NCBI GenBank assembly: GCA_049591295.1
Contig: JBAWEQ010000069.1
Span: forward strand, 1 to 17,827
Length of the DNA stretch: 17,827 nucleotides
DNA from: DTPS01 sp049591295
Lineage (GTDB): Bacteria; Acidobacteriota; UBA4820; DSQY01
Direction: 5' to 3'
In this document: positions 1 through 6,717 of the stretch, in pieces
Layout of the letters: the number at the start of each line of letters is the position of its first letter
How positions within the stretch are numbered: position 1 is the stretch's first letter
Made by a program: the position numbers and the translations under genes
Notes under the pieces: model-generated
The model's input: only the letters and a program-made list of their open reading frames with translations
Told to the model about the DNA's origin: nothing
Databases searched by the model: none

Positions 1-121
1 TGCTCCACGCTTCCTTCAGACCCCACCTCGCGGTGACGCCCTTGCGCTTCGCTAGCCCTTCACCTCCATCAGGTTGGGCAGGGGACTTTCACCCCCAAGC
101 TTCCGAACATGCCCGGCACAC
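1..121 (-). mobile_element. Group II intron, 5' end (truncated by window edge)
   Basis: Read on the minus strand from position 121, the sequence opens with GTGTG, which fits the group II 5' consensus GUGYG. It then shows elements typical of bacterial intron domain I: a GGGG-GTGAAAGT-CCCC stem-loop near 80-95, a GCTAGCGAAGCGCAAGGG stretch, and CCGCGAGGTGGGGTCTGAAG followed by GAAGC near 8-33. I recognise these from memory of bacterial intron sequences. The intron-encoded reverse transcriptase and the ribozyme 3' domains would lie beyond the left edge. The element starts just past the terminator hairpin at 127-153, in the same orientation as the upstream operon. Insertion behind a terminator hairpin is the known habit of class C introns, so class C is inferred. 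The TTGTTG immediately upstream could serve as IBS1. Confidence 0.8.
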
Positions 122-126
122 CAACA

Positions 127-153
127 ACTCCAGGCGGTTAGCCCGCCTGGAGT
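127..153 (-). terminator. Terminator-like hairpin after the fmdB/trxA operon
   Basis: A perfect 11-bp inverted repeat with arms 127-137 and 143-153 and a 5-nt loop (ttagc). The arm reads ACTCCAGGCGG and is GC-rich. It lies 63 nt past the fmdB stop. On the minus strand it is followed by only a short T/G run (TGTTG) before the group II intron begins at 121. The T-tract is therefore poor, and the intron may have displaced the original downstream sequence. It could work as an intrinsic terminator, as the intron's structural target, or as both. Confidence 0.7.
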
Positions 154-216
154 CAGAGCTCGTCTGCTACAAGTCGTTTGAGAGGCCGCTCACGGCGACC
201 CGCCGTATCAGCCCGC

Positions 217-435
217 TCAGCTGAAGCCGGAACCGCATCCCGAGGAGGAGGAGCCTCCCGAGGAGCTAAAGCCTCCGGACGTCGCGGCAGCCCCGCAGGC
301 ACCTGGCACGGATATTAGTTTGTGCACCTTCTCCGAGCCGCAGTTCGGACAAGGAGGTGGCGGCGCATCGGAGCGGAAGATGATCTTCTCGTAGCGGAGC
401 GCGCAATTTTCACATTGGTACTCATAGATTGGCAT
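217..435 (-). CDS. FmdB-family zinc-ribbon protein
   Basis: A 72-residue protein opening with MPIYEYQCENC, the hallmark start of the FmdB/CxxC regulatory family. Two CxxC knuckles (C8/C11 and C29/C32, the second in CPNCG) should bind one zinc. The last 25 or so residues are a low-complexity Gly/Ser tail, common in this family. The family is named for a putative regulator of formamidase genes, but most members have no proven role. The start ATG lies 13 nt downstream of the trxA stop, so the gene is probably co-transcribed with thioredoxin. It is the last gene before the hairpin at 127-153. The ribosome binding site is weak, which fits coupling to trxA. Confidence 0.85.
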   Translation of the reverse strand: MPIYEYQCENCALRYEKIIFRSDAPPPPCPNCGSEKVHKLISVPGACGAAATSGGFSSSGGSSSSGCGSGFS

Positions 436-448
436 TGAGTTTCACTCT

Positions 449-778
449 TTATTGGAGGACCTTATCCAATAACCCCTTAAGTGCAGCCTTAGAAAGAGCA
501 CCCACATGCTGCTGTGCCACCTGGCCATTCTTGAAGATGAGCAGTGAGGGTATGGCCATGATCCCAAACTGCGCTGCCACGTTCTGGTTCTCATCCACGT
601 TCAGCTTGGTGAACTTGATTTTCTCCGAGAGCTCACCGGACAACTCTTCCACTACTGGGGCTACCATTCGGCATGGCCCACACCAAGGTGCCCAGAAATC
701 CACGAGGACCGGCTTACTGGACTCGAGAACCTCGGACTGAAAGGAGTTATCCGTCACTTCGGTTACGTTCTTCGCCAT
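449..778 (-). CDS. trxA: Thioredoxin
   Basis: A 109-residue cytoplasmic thiol-disulfide oxidoreductase of normal family length. The active site WCGPC is flanked by the usual VDFWAPWCGPCRM context. The conserved cis-proline is in the IPSLLIF segment and the KLNVDEN strand is also conserved. It reduces protein disulfides and is itself reduced by thioredoxin reductase. A GTG at 781 is also in frame, but AGGAGG lies 7 nt before the ATG at 778 and only 4 nt before the GTG, so I prefer the ATG. It sits between a small membrane ORF upstream (stop at 834) and fmdB downstream. The DUF2892 partner further upstream suggests a sulfur or redox membrane function for the cluster. Confidence 0.95.
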   Translation of the reverse strand: MAKNVTEVTDNSFQSEVLESSKPVLVDFWAPWCGPCRMVAPVVEELSGELSEKIKFTKLNVDENQNVAAQFGIMAIPSLLIFKNGQVAQQHVGALSKAALKGLLDKVLQ

Positions 779-800
779 CACTTGGCCTCCTTACTTCCGT

Positions 801-818
801 GGGACCGGACCCGGTCCC
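801..818. repeat. Short inverted repeat upstream of trxA
   Basis: A 7-bp perfect inverted repeat, GGGACCG-GACC-CGGTCCC, in the 55-nt gap between the 31-aa ORF and trxA. It ends about 6 nt before the trxA Shine-Dalgarno sequence on the minus strand and has no T-tract. It could stabilise a processed trxA transcript or be chance in GC-rich DNA. Confidence 0.4.
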
Positions 819-833
819 GCAGGATTGAGACAT

Positions 834-929
834 TCAGGTACCGACCCCCATCTTCGGCAACAGGAAGCGGTTGAGGAGATACCAGGCCGCAATCACCGCG
901 CCGTAGATGAGCAGGTCTCGTCCTGTCAT
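834..929 (-). CDS. Small single-pass membrane protein (31 aa), unannotated type
   Basis: A 31-codon ORF whose ATG (927-929) overlaps the DUF2892 stop codon as ATGA, giving strong positional support for translation by coupling. The peptide starts MTGRDLLIYGAVIAAWYLLN and ends RFLLPKMGVGT. Residues 6-24 or so form one hydrophobic helix containing Tyr and Trp, followed by a basic, Pro-containing tail ending in Gly-Val-Gly-Thr. The fit between two genes, the membrane-helix composition and the coupled start argue for a real gene. I do not recognise a named family. A role beside DUF2892 and thioredoxin in the membrane is inference from context. Confidence 0.6.
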   Translation of the reverse strand: MTGRDLLIYGAVIAAWYLLNRFLLPKMGVGT

Positions 930-1111
930 TGAAGCCCTGCCTTTTTCAGAAACCACATCATGGGGCACCAGTTAGTGAGGAAGGACTGAAGCAAATTCAG
1001 CCCCACAAAGGCGGTAAAAAGATACCACAAGGGACTTAGCCAATATCCAAGCGCCACCGAGAGCAAGATGAAGAAGCCTGCAATTCCTCTCAGCGTACGA
1101 TCCACGCTCAT
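926..1111 (-). CDS. DUF2892 (YgaP-type transmembrane) protein
   Basis: A 61-residue protein matching the small YgaP-like transmembrane family (DUF2892). An N-terminal MSVDRTLRGIAG leads into hydrophobic segments at about 10-24 and 26-46, followed by the family-typical TNWCPM motif with its single cysteine (C49). In YgaP this region follows a rhodanese domain, so members are often linked to sulfur or persulfide handling. Here the domain stands alone. GGAGG lies 6 nt before the ATG. Its stop overlaps the next ORF by ATGA, making it the first gene of the DUF2892, 31-aa ORF, trxA, fmdB cluster. A TATAGT hexamer at 1133-1138 might be its -10, but no convincing -35 accompanies it. Confidence 0.85.
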   Translation of the reverse strand: MSVDRTLRGIAGFFILLSVALGYWLSPLWYLFTAFVGLNLLQSFLTNWCPMMWFLKKAGLQ

Positions 1112-1246
1112 TTCTCACCTCCACGTCAGGGTACTATAGATGCGTGAGAGGGCGCAACGGTAACATGATCTGTGATCGAGAAAGGGCGGACCTTTCGCCT
1201 TCAAGCCCCGCGGAACCGAATGAGCCGGGCCTGCGTGGAATCCCCC

Positions 1247-2503
1247 TCACCGGACCAGAAGCTTCCGGACCTCTTGAAGGGCGCCCAAAAGAACCTCCAC
1301 CTCCGCGCGCGTATTGTAGAGGTAGAGTGAGGCGCGAAGGGTATTGTCCATACCCAGGTGTGTCATCAGCGGCTGGGCGCAGTGATGACCCGAGCGCACG
1401 GCTATGGCGAAGCGGTCCAATAGGTTGGCCGCATCGTGGGGATGAGCCCCCTCCACGTTGAACGAGAACACCGCCAAGTGGTCACCCGCGCGGTGTCCGT
1501 ACAGAGTAAGCCATGGACATTTATTCAATTGTTCTAGGGTGTAGTGCTCCAATTCCTTCTCATATTGATAAATATTCTCCATGCCGATGGAGGAGAGGTA
1601 ATCGACGGCGGCGCCGAGCCCGATCCCCTCAGCGATAGCACTCGTACCCGCCTCGAATTTCCACGGCAACTCGTTCCAGGTAGAGCCCTCGGTGGTGACG
1701 GTGGCGATCATGTCGCCTCCGGTCAAGAAGGGCGGCATCTCCTGCAGGAGGGCCTTGCGTCCGTAAAGGAACCCGATCCCGGTCGGACCGAGCATCTTGT
1801 GGCCGGAGGCCACGAAGAAATCGCATCCCAGCGACTGAACATCGACGGGCAGATGGGGAATGGATTGGGCTCCGTCTAACAATAGAAGGGCCCCGACCTC
1901 CTTGGCCATGGCTCGAATCTCTTCGACCGGATTGATGACGCCGAGGACGTTACTGGCGTGCACCAGCCCCACGAGCCTGGTCCTGGTCGTGATCAGGCGG
2001 CGGGCGGCCTCAAGATCAAGGGTCCCCTGGGGTGTCACGGGGATGAACTTCAGAACGACGCCGAGCCGGTCGCGCAACATTTGCCAGGGCACGATATCGC
2101 TGTGGTGCTCCATGAGCGAGACCACGACCTCATCCCCTGCCCTCAGGTTGGCCTGCCCCCAGGTCATGGCCACAAGGTTAAGCGCTTCGGTAGCGTTCCG
2201 GACGAAGACTATTTCGCGCCACGACTTAGCGTTGATGAAGCGCGCCACCTTCTTGTGCGCATCCTCATAAGCCACCGTGGCTTCATAGCCAAGCGTGTGG
2301 ATCGCCCTGTGAATGTTGGCGTTGTACTCCGTGAAGTAGGACACCATCGCGTCCACGACCTGCCGGGGGCGCTGCGTGGTCGCGGCGTTGTCCATATAAA
2401 TCAACGGATGGTCGTGTACTCTGCGCTCGAGAATCGGGAAATCCCGGCGCACGGCCTCCACGTCGAAGCCGTTCGGGGCTATCCGCAAAGCAGACTCGGT
2501 CAT
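1247..2503 (-). CDS. sufS: SufS cysteine desulfurase (PLP-dependent)
   Basis: A 418-residue group II cysteine desulfurase that converts cysteine to alanine and a protein-bound persulfide for Fe-S assembly. Visible hallmarks are YMDNAATTQRP near the N-terminus, the EHHSD segment, LLDGAQS, the PLP lysine K236 in ASGHKMLGPTG, and the persulfide cysteine C375 in RSGHHCAQP. The open frame continues 62 codons upstream, but that stretch is the reverse-frame shadow of the Rieske gene. The ATG at 2503 overlaps the Rieske stop as ATGA and gives the normal family length. It is the last gene of the SUF operon. A weak 6-bp hairpin (GAAAGG/CCTTTC), 45-60 nt downstream, lacks a T-tract. Confidence 0.96.
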   Translation of the reverse strand: MTESALRIAPNGFDVEAVRRDFPILERRVHDHPLIYMDNAATTQRPRQVVDAMVSYFTEYNANIHRAIHTLGYEATVAYEDAHKKVARFINAKSWREIVFVRNATEALNLVAMTWGQANLRAGDEVVVSLMEHHSDIVPWQMLRDRLGVVLKFIPVTPQGTLDLEAARRLITTRTRLVGLVHASNVLGVINPVEEIRAMAKEVGALLLLDGAQSIPHLPVDVQSLGCDFFVASGHKMLGPTGIGFLYGRKALLQEMPPFLTGGDMIATVTTEGSTWNELPWKFEAGTSAIAEGIGLGAAVDYLSSIGMENIYQYEKELEHYTLEQLNKCPWLTLYGHRAGDHLAVFSFNVEGAHPHDAANLLDRFAIAVRSGHHCAQPLMTHLGMDNTLRASLYLYNTRAEVEVLLGALQEVRKLLVR

Positions 2504-2820
2504 GGCTGTGACTCCTTGAGGAACACCTTGCCTTCGACAATCCGAACTTCGCGGGTGGCAATCGCCTCGATGGCGGGCATGGAGACGGCCTCTCCCGTGG
2601 CCAAGTGGAATCTGGCACCGTGGTGTGGGCAAACCCAGGCGTCCCCCTCCAGATGGCCTCCCTCCAGCTCCATGTCCTGATGGGAACATAGATAGCCAAG
2701 CGCGAAAACCTCCTCGCCCCGGCGGACAAGAAGCACCTCCTCACCATCGACGACCACGCGGAGCCCCTCGGGTCCGATATCGTCAAGGGCAGCGACGGCT
2801 TCAAACCCCTCCATCGTCAT
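2500..2820 (-). CDS. Rieske-type [2Fe-2S] ferredoxin in the SUF operon
   Basis: A 106-residue single-domain Rieske protein. The cluster ligands are visible as C45-x-H47 (CSH) and C64-x2-H67 (CPHH), the Cys2/His2 pattern, and the HHGARFHLATGEAV segment is typical of oxygenase-type Rieske ferredoxins. There is no signal peptide or membrane anchor, so it is cytosolic. It overlaps sufU upstream and sufS downstream by ATGA at both ends, which ties its expression tightly to SUF. Rieske ferredoxins also occur in actinobacterial suf operons, so the association is known, but the biochemical role is unproven. Electron delivery for cluster assembly or sulfur reduction is inference. No dioxygenase gene is nearby. 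Confidence 0.93.
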   Translation of the reverse strand: MTMEGFEAVAALDDIGPEGLRVVVDGEEVLLVRRGEEVFALGYLCSHQDMELEGGHLEGDAWVCPHHGARFHLATGEAVSMPAIEAIATREVRIVEGKVFLKESQP

Positions 2821-3248
2821 TCGTCCTCCTCCTCACCGGGCCAATGAGCCTGCCCATAAACCCCGGACTTGAGCACCTTGAGAGCCAGCAGGGCACACTT
2901 CAGGCGCATGGGGCCAATGGGGATGCCGAGGTTTTCCAGCATGTCATCCTTGGTGAACTCCTTGACCCGCTCCAACGACTCCCCCTTCATGAGGTCCGTG
3001 AGGATGGAGGCGGCTGCCTGGCTGATGATGCAGCCCTTTCCCTCGAACTTGATGTCCTCGATGAGGCCACCGTGAGTCTTGAGTGCAATGCGCATCTGGT
3101 CGCCGCAGGATGGGTTCCCCTCCTCGTGGACGATGTCCGCACCGGGCAGGGGGCCAAAGTTGTGGGGATGCTTGTAGTGATCCAGGAGCAGATCCATCAT
3201 GAGCGGATCCACATCCAGGATCTGGTTGGGATTGGGGGTTTCCGTCAT
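2817..3248 (-). CDS. sufU: SufU-type Fe-S assembly / sulfur-transfer protein
   Basis: A 143-residue member of the IscU/SufU (NifU N-terminal) fold. The three metal and sulfur ligands are C48 in NPSCGD (with D50), C73 in GKGCIIS and C118 in RLKCALL. In Gram-positive SUF systems SufU accepts persulfide from SufS and binds zinc. The residue before the third cysteine is Lys, as in SufU, rather than the His of IscU. However, the C73-C118 spacing of 45 is close to IscU and lacks the insertion of about 18 residues that marks Bacillus SufU. It overlaps sufD and the Rieske gene by ATGA. Operon context with sufS supports a SufU role. Confidence 0.9.
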   Translation of the reverse strand: MTETPNPNQILDVDPLMMDLLLDHYKHPHNFGPLPGADIVHEEGNPSCGDQMRIALKTHGGLIEDIKFEGKGCIISQAAASILTDLMKGESLERVKEFTKDDMLENLGIPIGPMRLKCALLALKVLKSGVYGQAHWPGEEEDE

Positions 3249-4468
3249 AGGCTCACCCTGTTCACCAATAGGGGGTCGAGGATTTGCGGCACGAAAGCAA
3301 AAGGAGCCCTTCCGAATAGGCTTTCCAGAAAACCAATCACCAGAAGCCGGCGAGCGTGCTCGGGGCTCAAGCCGCGGCTCTCCAGATAGAAGAGCTGCTC
3401 CTCATCCACCTGCCCGACGCTCGCCGCATGGGATGCCTTCACGTCGAGGGCCTTGATCTCCAACCCTGGAATCGAGTCCGCCCGGGCCTGAGGCGAGAGG
3501 AGCAGAACGTGGTCGGACAGGAGGGCCTCGCTGAAATTGGCCTCCTTTTCCATGAGAAGGTTGCCCGTAAAGATGGCTCGGGACGCACCCGCGGCCACCG
3601 TCCTGACCTGGACGTCGCTGCGTGTGTGGTGTTCCAGCATGCGCACCCGGCTGTCGAGGTCGAAGTGCTCCCTTCCCGTGGAGAAGACGAGATGGCTCTC
3701 CGTCCAGCTCGCCCCGGGAGAGGTTAGATCCGCCTGCATCCGGGCCACGCGCCATCGCCCCCCCATCCACGCCGAGAAGATCTCCACGGCCGCATCCTTG
3801 CCCACCTTGAAGGAGGCCGACAGGTGATGATGCGAGGCATTCCCTTCGTGGAGCAGGAAAAGCTTCAATCTGGCCCCGTCGGCGATCCGCATGCCCAACG
3901 TGCTGACCCGAAACGAATCCGCCTCCGACAGATCCCTAAAATGCAGGAAGAGGGAGAACTCCTCCCTCTCCCCCACCTCCAGGAACAAGGGTTCAAGAAC
4001 GAGGCCGTCGGCCGCCTCCAGGGCAAGGTAGGAGACGCCCTCATCGGTCTGTCCGGAGGGCCTCTTCAGGTAGTACCCATTCTGCCACCCGGCCATGACC
4101 AAGTGATCCCAGGCGGTATCCGGCAGGGGCAGCCTGTCGAAGAGGCGGCGATCCCTGCGGAGCACCTCGCCAAGAGGATGGACCGACTGAGACATTGCCT
4201 TCATGGACGCTAGGCCTAAGACCCCGGGAGGGGCGGCCAAACTGGACGAAGGGGGCGCTGAAGGTAGTCGATTCCAGTTCAGGTTCAGGCGCGAGTACCG
4301 GCCGAGGGCCGGAGGCGTTTCACCAAAGCACAGGAGGTGGCTCTTGCGAGCCTCAAACAACCATTCGGGCTCCCCCAAAGACCGTGAAGCCTCCCGCAGG
4401 GCCTCCAGATCAAAGGGTGCGACCGGTCCTACCTCTTTCCCCAATCCGCTCGCCTCGCCCTGAGTCAT
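3245..4468 (-). CDS. sufD: SufD, Fe-S assembly complex subunit
   Basis: A 407-residue member of the SufB/SufD family of right-handed beta-helix scaffold subunits. The C-terminal family block DVKASHAASVGQVDEEQLFY is present, and H347 in it matches the functionally important SufD histidine (H360 in E. coli). The central part carries regular hydrophobic beta repeats, and the N-terminal 100 residues are the variable helical region, as expected for SufD. It assembles with SufB and the SufC ATPase as SufBC2D. The ATG overlaps the sufB stop and the TGA overlaps the sufU start, both as ATGA. Length is close to that of other SufD proteins. Confidence 0.93.
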   Translation of the reverse strand: MTQGEASGLGKEVGPVAPFDLEALREASRSLGEPEWLFEARKSHLLCFGETPPALGRYSRLNLNWNRLPSAPPSSSLAAPPGVLGLASMKAMSQSVHPLGEVLRRDRRLFDRLPLPDTAWDHLVMAGWQNGYYLKRPSGQTDEGVSYLALEAADGLVLEPLFLEVGEREEFSLFLHFRDLSEADSFRVSTLGMRIADGARLKLFLLHEGNASHHHLSASFKVGKDAAVEIFSAWMGGRWRVARMQADLTSPGASWTESHLVFSTGREHFDLDSRVRMLEHHTRSDVQVRTVAAGASRAIFTGNLLMEKEANFSEALLSDHVLLLSPQARADSIPGLEIKALDVKASHAASVGQVDEEQLFYLESRGLSPEHARRLLVIGFLESLFGRAPFAFVPQILDPLLVNRVSL

Positions 4469-5871
4469 CCCACCGCCCCTTCCATCTCGAGCTGAATGAG
4501 CCGGTTGAGTTCGATGGCGTATTCCATGGGCAGCTCCTTGGCGAAAGGCTCGATGAAGCCTTGGACGATCATGGCCGTGGCGTCCGATTCGGAGAGGCCC
4601 CGGGACATGAGGTAGAAGATCTGCTCGTCGCTGATCTTGCCCACCGTGGCCTCGTGAGCGATGGCCACCTTGTCCTCATCGATTTCCATGGTGGGGTAAG
4701 TATCCGAGCGACTTTGGGGGTCCAGCATGAGAGCGTCGCACTTGACCGACGCCTTCACGCCGGTGGCGCCCTTTGCCACCTTGAGCAGGCCGCGATAGCT
4801 GGTCCGGCCCGCCCCCTTGCTGATGGACTTGCTCGTGATGGTGGAACTGGTGTTGGGAGCCTTGTGGATGATCTTCGCGCCCGCATCCTGGTGCTGGTCG
4901 TTGGTGGCGAAGGCGATGGAGAGGATGGTGCCGCACGCATGCTCTCCAACCAGGTAGATCGATGGGTACTTCATGGTGAGGCGCGATCCCATGTTGCCAT
5001 CCACCCACTCCATGGTGGCCCCCTCGTAGGCGATGGCCCGCTGGGTCACGAGATTGTAGATGTTGTGGGCCCAATTCTGGATGGTCGTGTACCGCACCTT
5101 GGCCCCTCGCTTCACGAAGATCTCGATGACCCCCGTGTGCAGGGACTTGGTGGAGTACTGCGGGGCCGTGCAGCCCTCGATGTAGTGGAGCTGAGCGCCC
5201 TCATCCGCGATGATGATGGTACGTTCGAACTGGCCCATGTTTTCCGAATTGATACGGAAGTAGGCCTGGAGGGGGATGTCCAGTTTCACTCCCTTGGGCA
5301 CGTAGATGAAGCTGCCCCCGGACCAGCAGGCCGTGTTCAGCGCGGCGAACTTGTTGTCCTCGGGCGGCACCAGGGAGGCGAAGTGCTCCCTGAAGAGCGC
5401 GGGGAATTCTCGAAGCCCCGAGTCCGTATCCAGAAAGATGACGCCTTTCTTGGCCAGGTCTTCGTGGATGGAGTGATACACCATCTCCGACTCGTACTGC
5501 GCGCCGACGCCCGCCAGGAACTTCCGCTCCGCCTCGGGGATGCCCAGTCGGTCGAAGGTCTTCCGGATGTTTTCCGGAACGTCCTCCCACCGGTCCTCCC
5601 GCTTGTCGCTCGGCTTGATATAGTAGGTATAGGCGTCGAAATCCATCTCCGAGAGGTCCCCGCCCCAGCGAGGCATGGGCTTTCCCAAGAACACTTCATA
5701 GGCGCGCAGGCGGATGTCGGTCATCCAGTCCGGTTCCTTCTTTTGGCGCGAGATGTCGATGATCGTTTCCCGAGTCAGCCCCCTCGCCGAACGGTACACG
5801 GCGCTTTCGGGATCGATGAAGTTGTACTTGCTCTGATCTAGGTCGAGAGCGCTCGTGGTTTTGGCGTTCAT
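4465..5871 (-). CDS. sufB: SufB, Fe-S cluster scaffold subunit
   Basis: A 468-residue SufB, the main scaffold of the SufBC2D complex in the cytosol. It is highly conserved: PRWGGDLSEMDFD near the N-terminus, FIYVPKGVKLDIPLQAYFRI in the middle, then KCDALMLDPQSRSDTYP and AHEATVGKISDEQIFYLMSR. C378 and E407 are 29 residues apart, like the E. coli cluster-building pair C405/E434. AAGGAG lies 6 nt before the start ATG. A 66-nt spacer separates it from the sufC stop, the longest gap inside this operon, and I see no gene in it. It runs straight into sufD with an ATGA overlap. Confidence 0.96.
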   Translation of the reverse strand: MNAKTTSALDLDQSKYNFIDPESAVYRSARGLTRETIIDISRQKKEPDWMTDIRLRAYEVFLGKPMPRWGGDLSEMDFDAYTYYIKPSDKREDRWEDVPENIRKTFDRLGIPEAERKFLAGVGAQYESEMVYHSIHEDLAKKGVIFLDTDSGLREFPALFREHFASLVPPEDNKFAALNTACWSGGSFIYVPKGVKLDIPLQAYFRINSENMGQFERTIIIADEGAQLHYIEGCTAPQYSTKSLHTGVIEIFVKRGAKVRYTTIQNWAHNIYNLVTQRAIAYEGATMEWVDGNMGSRLTMKYPSIYLVGEHACGTILSIAFATNDQHQDAGAKIIHKAPNTSSTITSKSISKGAGRTSYRGLLKVAKGATGVKASVKCDALMLDPQSRSDTYPTMEIDEDKVAIAHEATVGKISDEQIFYLMSRGLSESDATAMIVQGFIEPFAKELPMEYAIELNRLIQLEMEGAVG

Positions 5872-5937
5872 TGCCTGCTCCTTGTATGGCGAAGGTTCCC
5901 CCGCCGGAGCCTGGCCCCCGCGGAAGGCCCGGAAGCT

Positions 5938-6717
5938 TTACACCACATTGAATTCCTTGAGAATCCAATCGTAGCCCTTCTGCTCCAGTTCCCGCGCCAA
6001 CTCCATTCCCCGGGAGCAGAGAACCTTGCCGGCGGCCATCACGTGCACCCTGTCGGGCTGAAGGTACTCCAGGATCCTGGGGTAGTGGGTGATGATCAGC
6101 GCCGTGAACTCCGGGCCCTTGAGTGACCGTATCCCCTCGGCCACGACTTTGGTGGAGTCGATGTCCAGCCCCGAGTCGATCTCGTCCATGATGACCATCC
6201 GGGGGGCGAGCATCTGCATTTGCGCGATCTCAACGCGTTTCTTTTCGCCGCCGGAGGCCCCCACGTTCAGGTGGCGCATGGCGAAATCCGCCGGCATCTT
6301 GAGGCTCTCCAACGCGGCGTTCAGCCGCTTCCGGAAAGCCAGGATCTCCTTGGGGTTTTTCTTGCCGTTCCCATCTGCCCCGCTCCGACCGGCCTGATAG
6401 GCATTCCAGAGAAAGTGCGAGAGCGTGACCCCAGGGACCTCCACCGGGTACTGATAGGCGAGAAAAAGGCCCTTGCGGGCGCGTTCATGGACCTTGAGGG
6501 AGAGAAGATCTTCCCCGAACAGGCACGCTTCTCCCTGGGTCACCACGTAGCGGGGATGTCCCATGAGCGTCTGGGCCAGTGTGGTCTTGCCGCTGCCGTT
6601 GGGGCCCATGATGACGTGGATCTCGCCCTTTGGGACCTGAAGATCGATGCCCTTCAGGACCTCTTTTTCTTCGATGACCGCATGGAGGTTGCGGATATCA
6701 AGCGCCAGCTCGGGCAT
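5938..6717 (-). CDS. sufC: SufC, Fe-S assembly ATPase
   Basis: A 259-residue ABC-type ATPase without membrane partners, energising the SufBCD scaffold. Walker A is GPNGSGKTT (about residues 38-46), the Q-loop region is LAYQYPVEVPGV, the signature is SGGEKKR, Walker B is MVIMDEIDSGLD, and the switch histidine is in ITHYPR. SGGEKKR and DEIDSGLD are diagnostic for SufC. The start ATG lies inside the 3' end of the regulator gene (20-nt overlap, 6698-6717), preceded by a purine-rich AGAGGAAG. Being first among the structural genes and overlapping the regulator suggests co-transcription and coupled translation with it. Confidence 0.96.
   Translation of the reverse strand: MPELALDIRNLHAVIEEKEVLKGIDLQVPKGEIHVIMGPNGSGKTTLAQTLMGHPRYVVTQGEACLFGEDLLSLKVHERARKGLFLAYQYPVEVPGVTLSHFLWNAYQAGRSGADGNGKKNPKEILAFRKRLNAALESLKMPADFAMRHLNVGASGGEKKRVEIAQMQMLAPRMVIMDEIDSGLDIDSTKVVAEGIRSLKGPEFTALIITHYPRILEYLQPDRVHVMAAGKVLCSRGMELARELEQKGYDWILKEFNVV

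Noticed and set aside
1133..1138. TATAGT as a -10 for the DUF2892 operon
   Set aside because: No acceptable -35 lies 16-18 nt upstream (TACCGT at best), so I do not call a promoter.
1144..1461. 105-codon open frame on the plus strand
   Set aside because: It lies largely antisense to the conserved 3' end of sufS, has no family resemblance and no ribosome binding site.
2504..2689. Upstream extension of sufS by 62 codons
   Set aside because: It overlaps the Rieske gene in another frame, is low-complexity Arg/Gly, and the ATGA-coupled start gives normal SufS length.
4195..5841. 548-codon open frame on the plus strand
   Set aside because: It is fully antisense to sufB and the start of sufD, both highly conserved. 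Its length reflects GC-rich codon bias on the opposite strand.
5696..5968. 90-codon frame spanning the sufC-sufB gap on the minus strand
   Set aside because: It overlaps both conserved genes out of frame and has no family resemblance.
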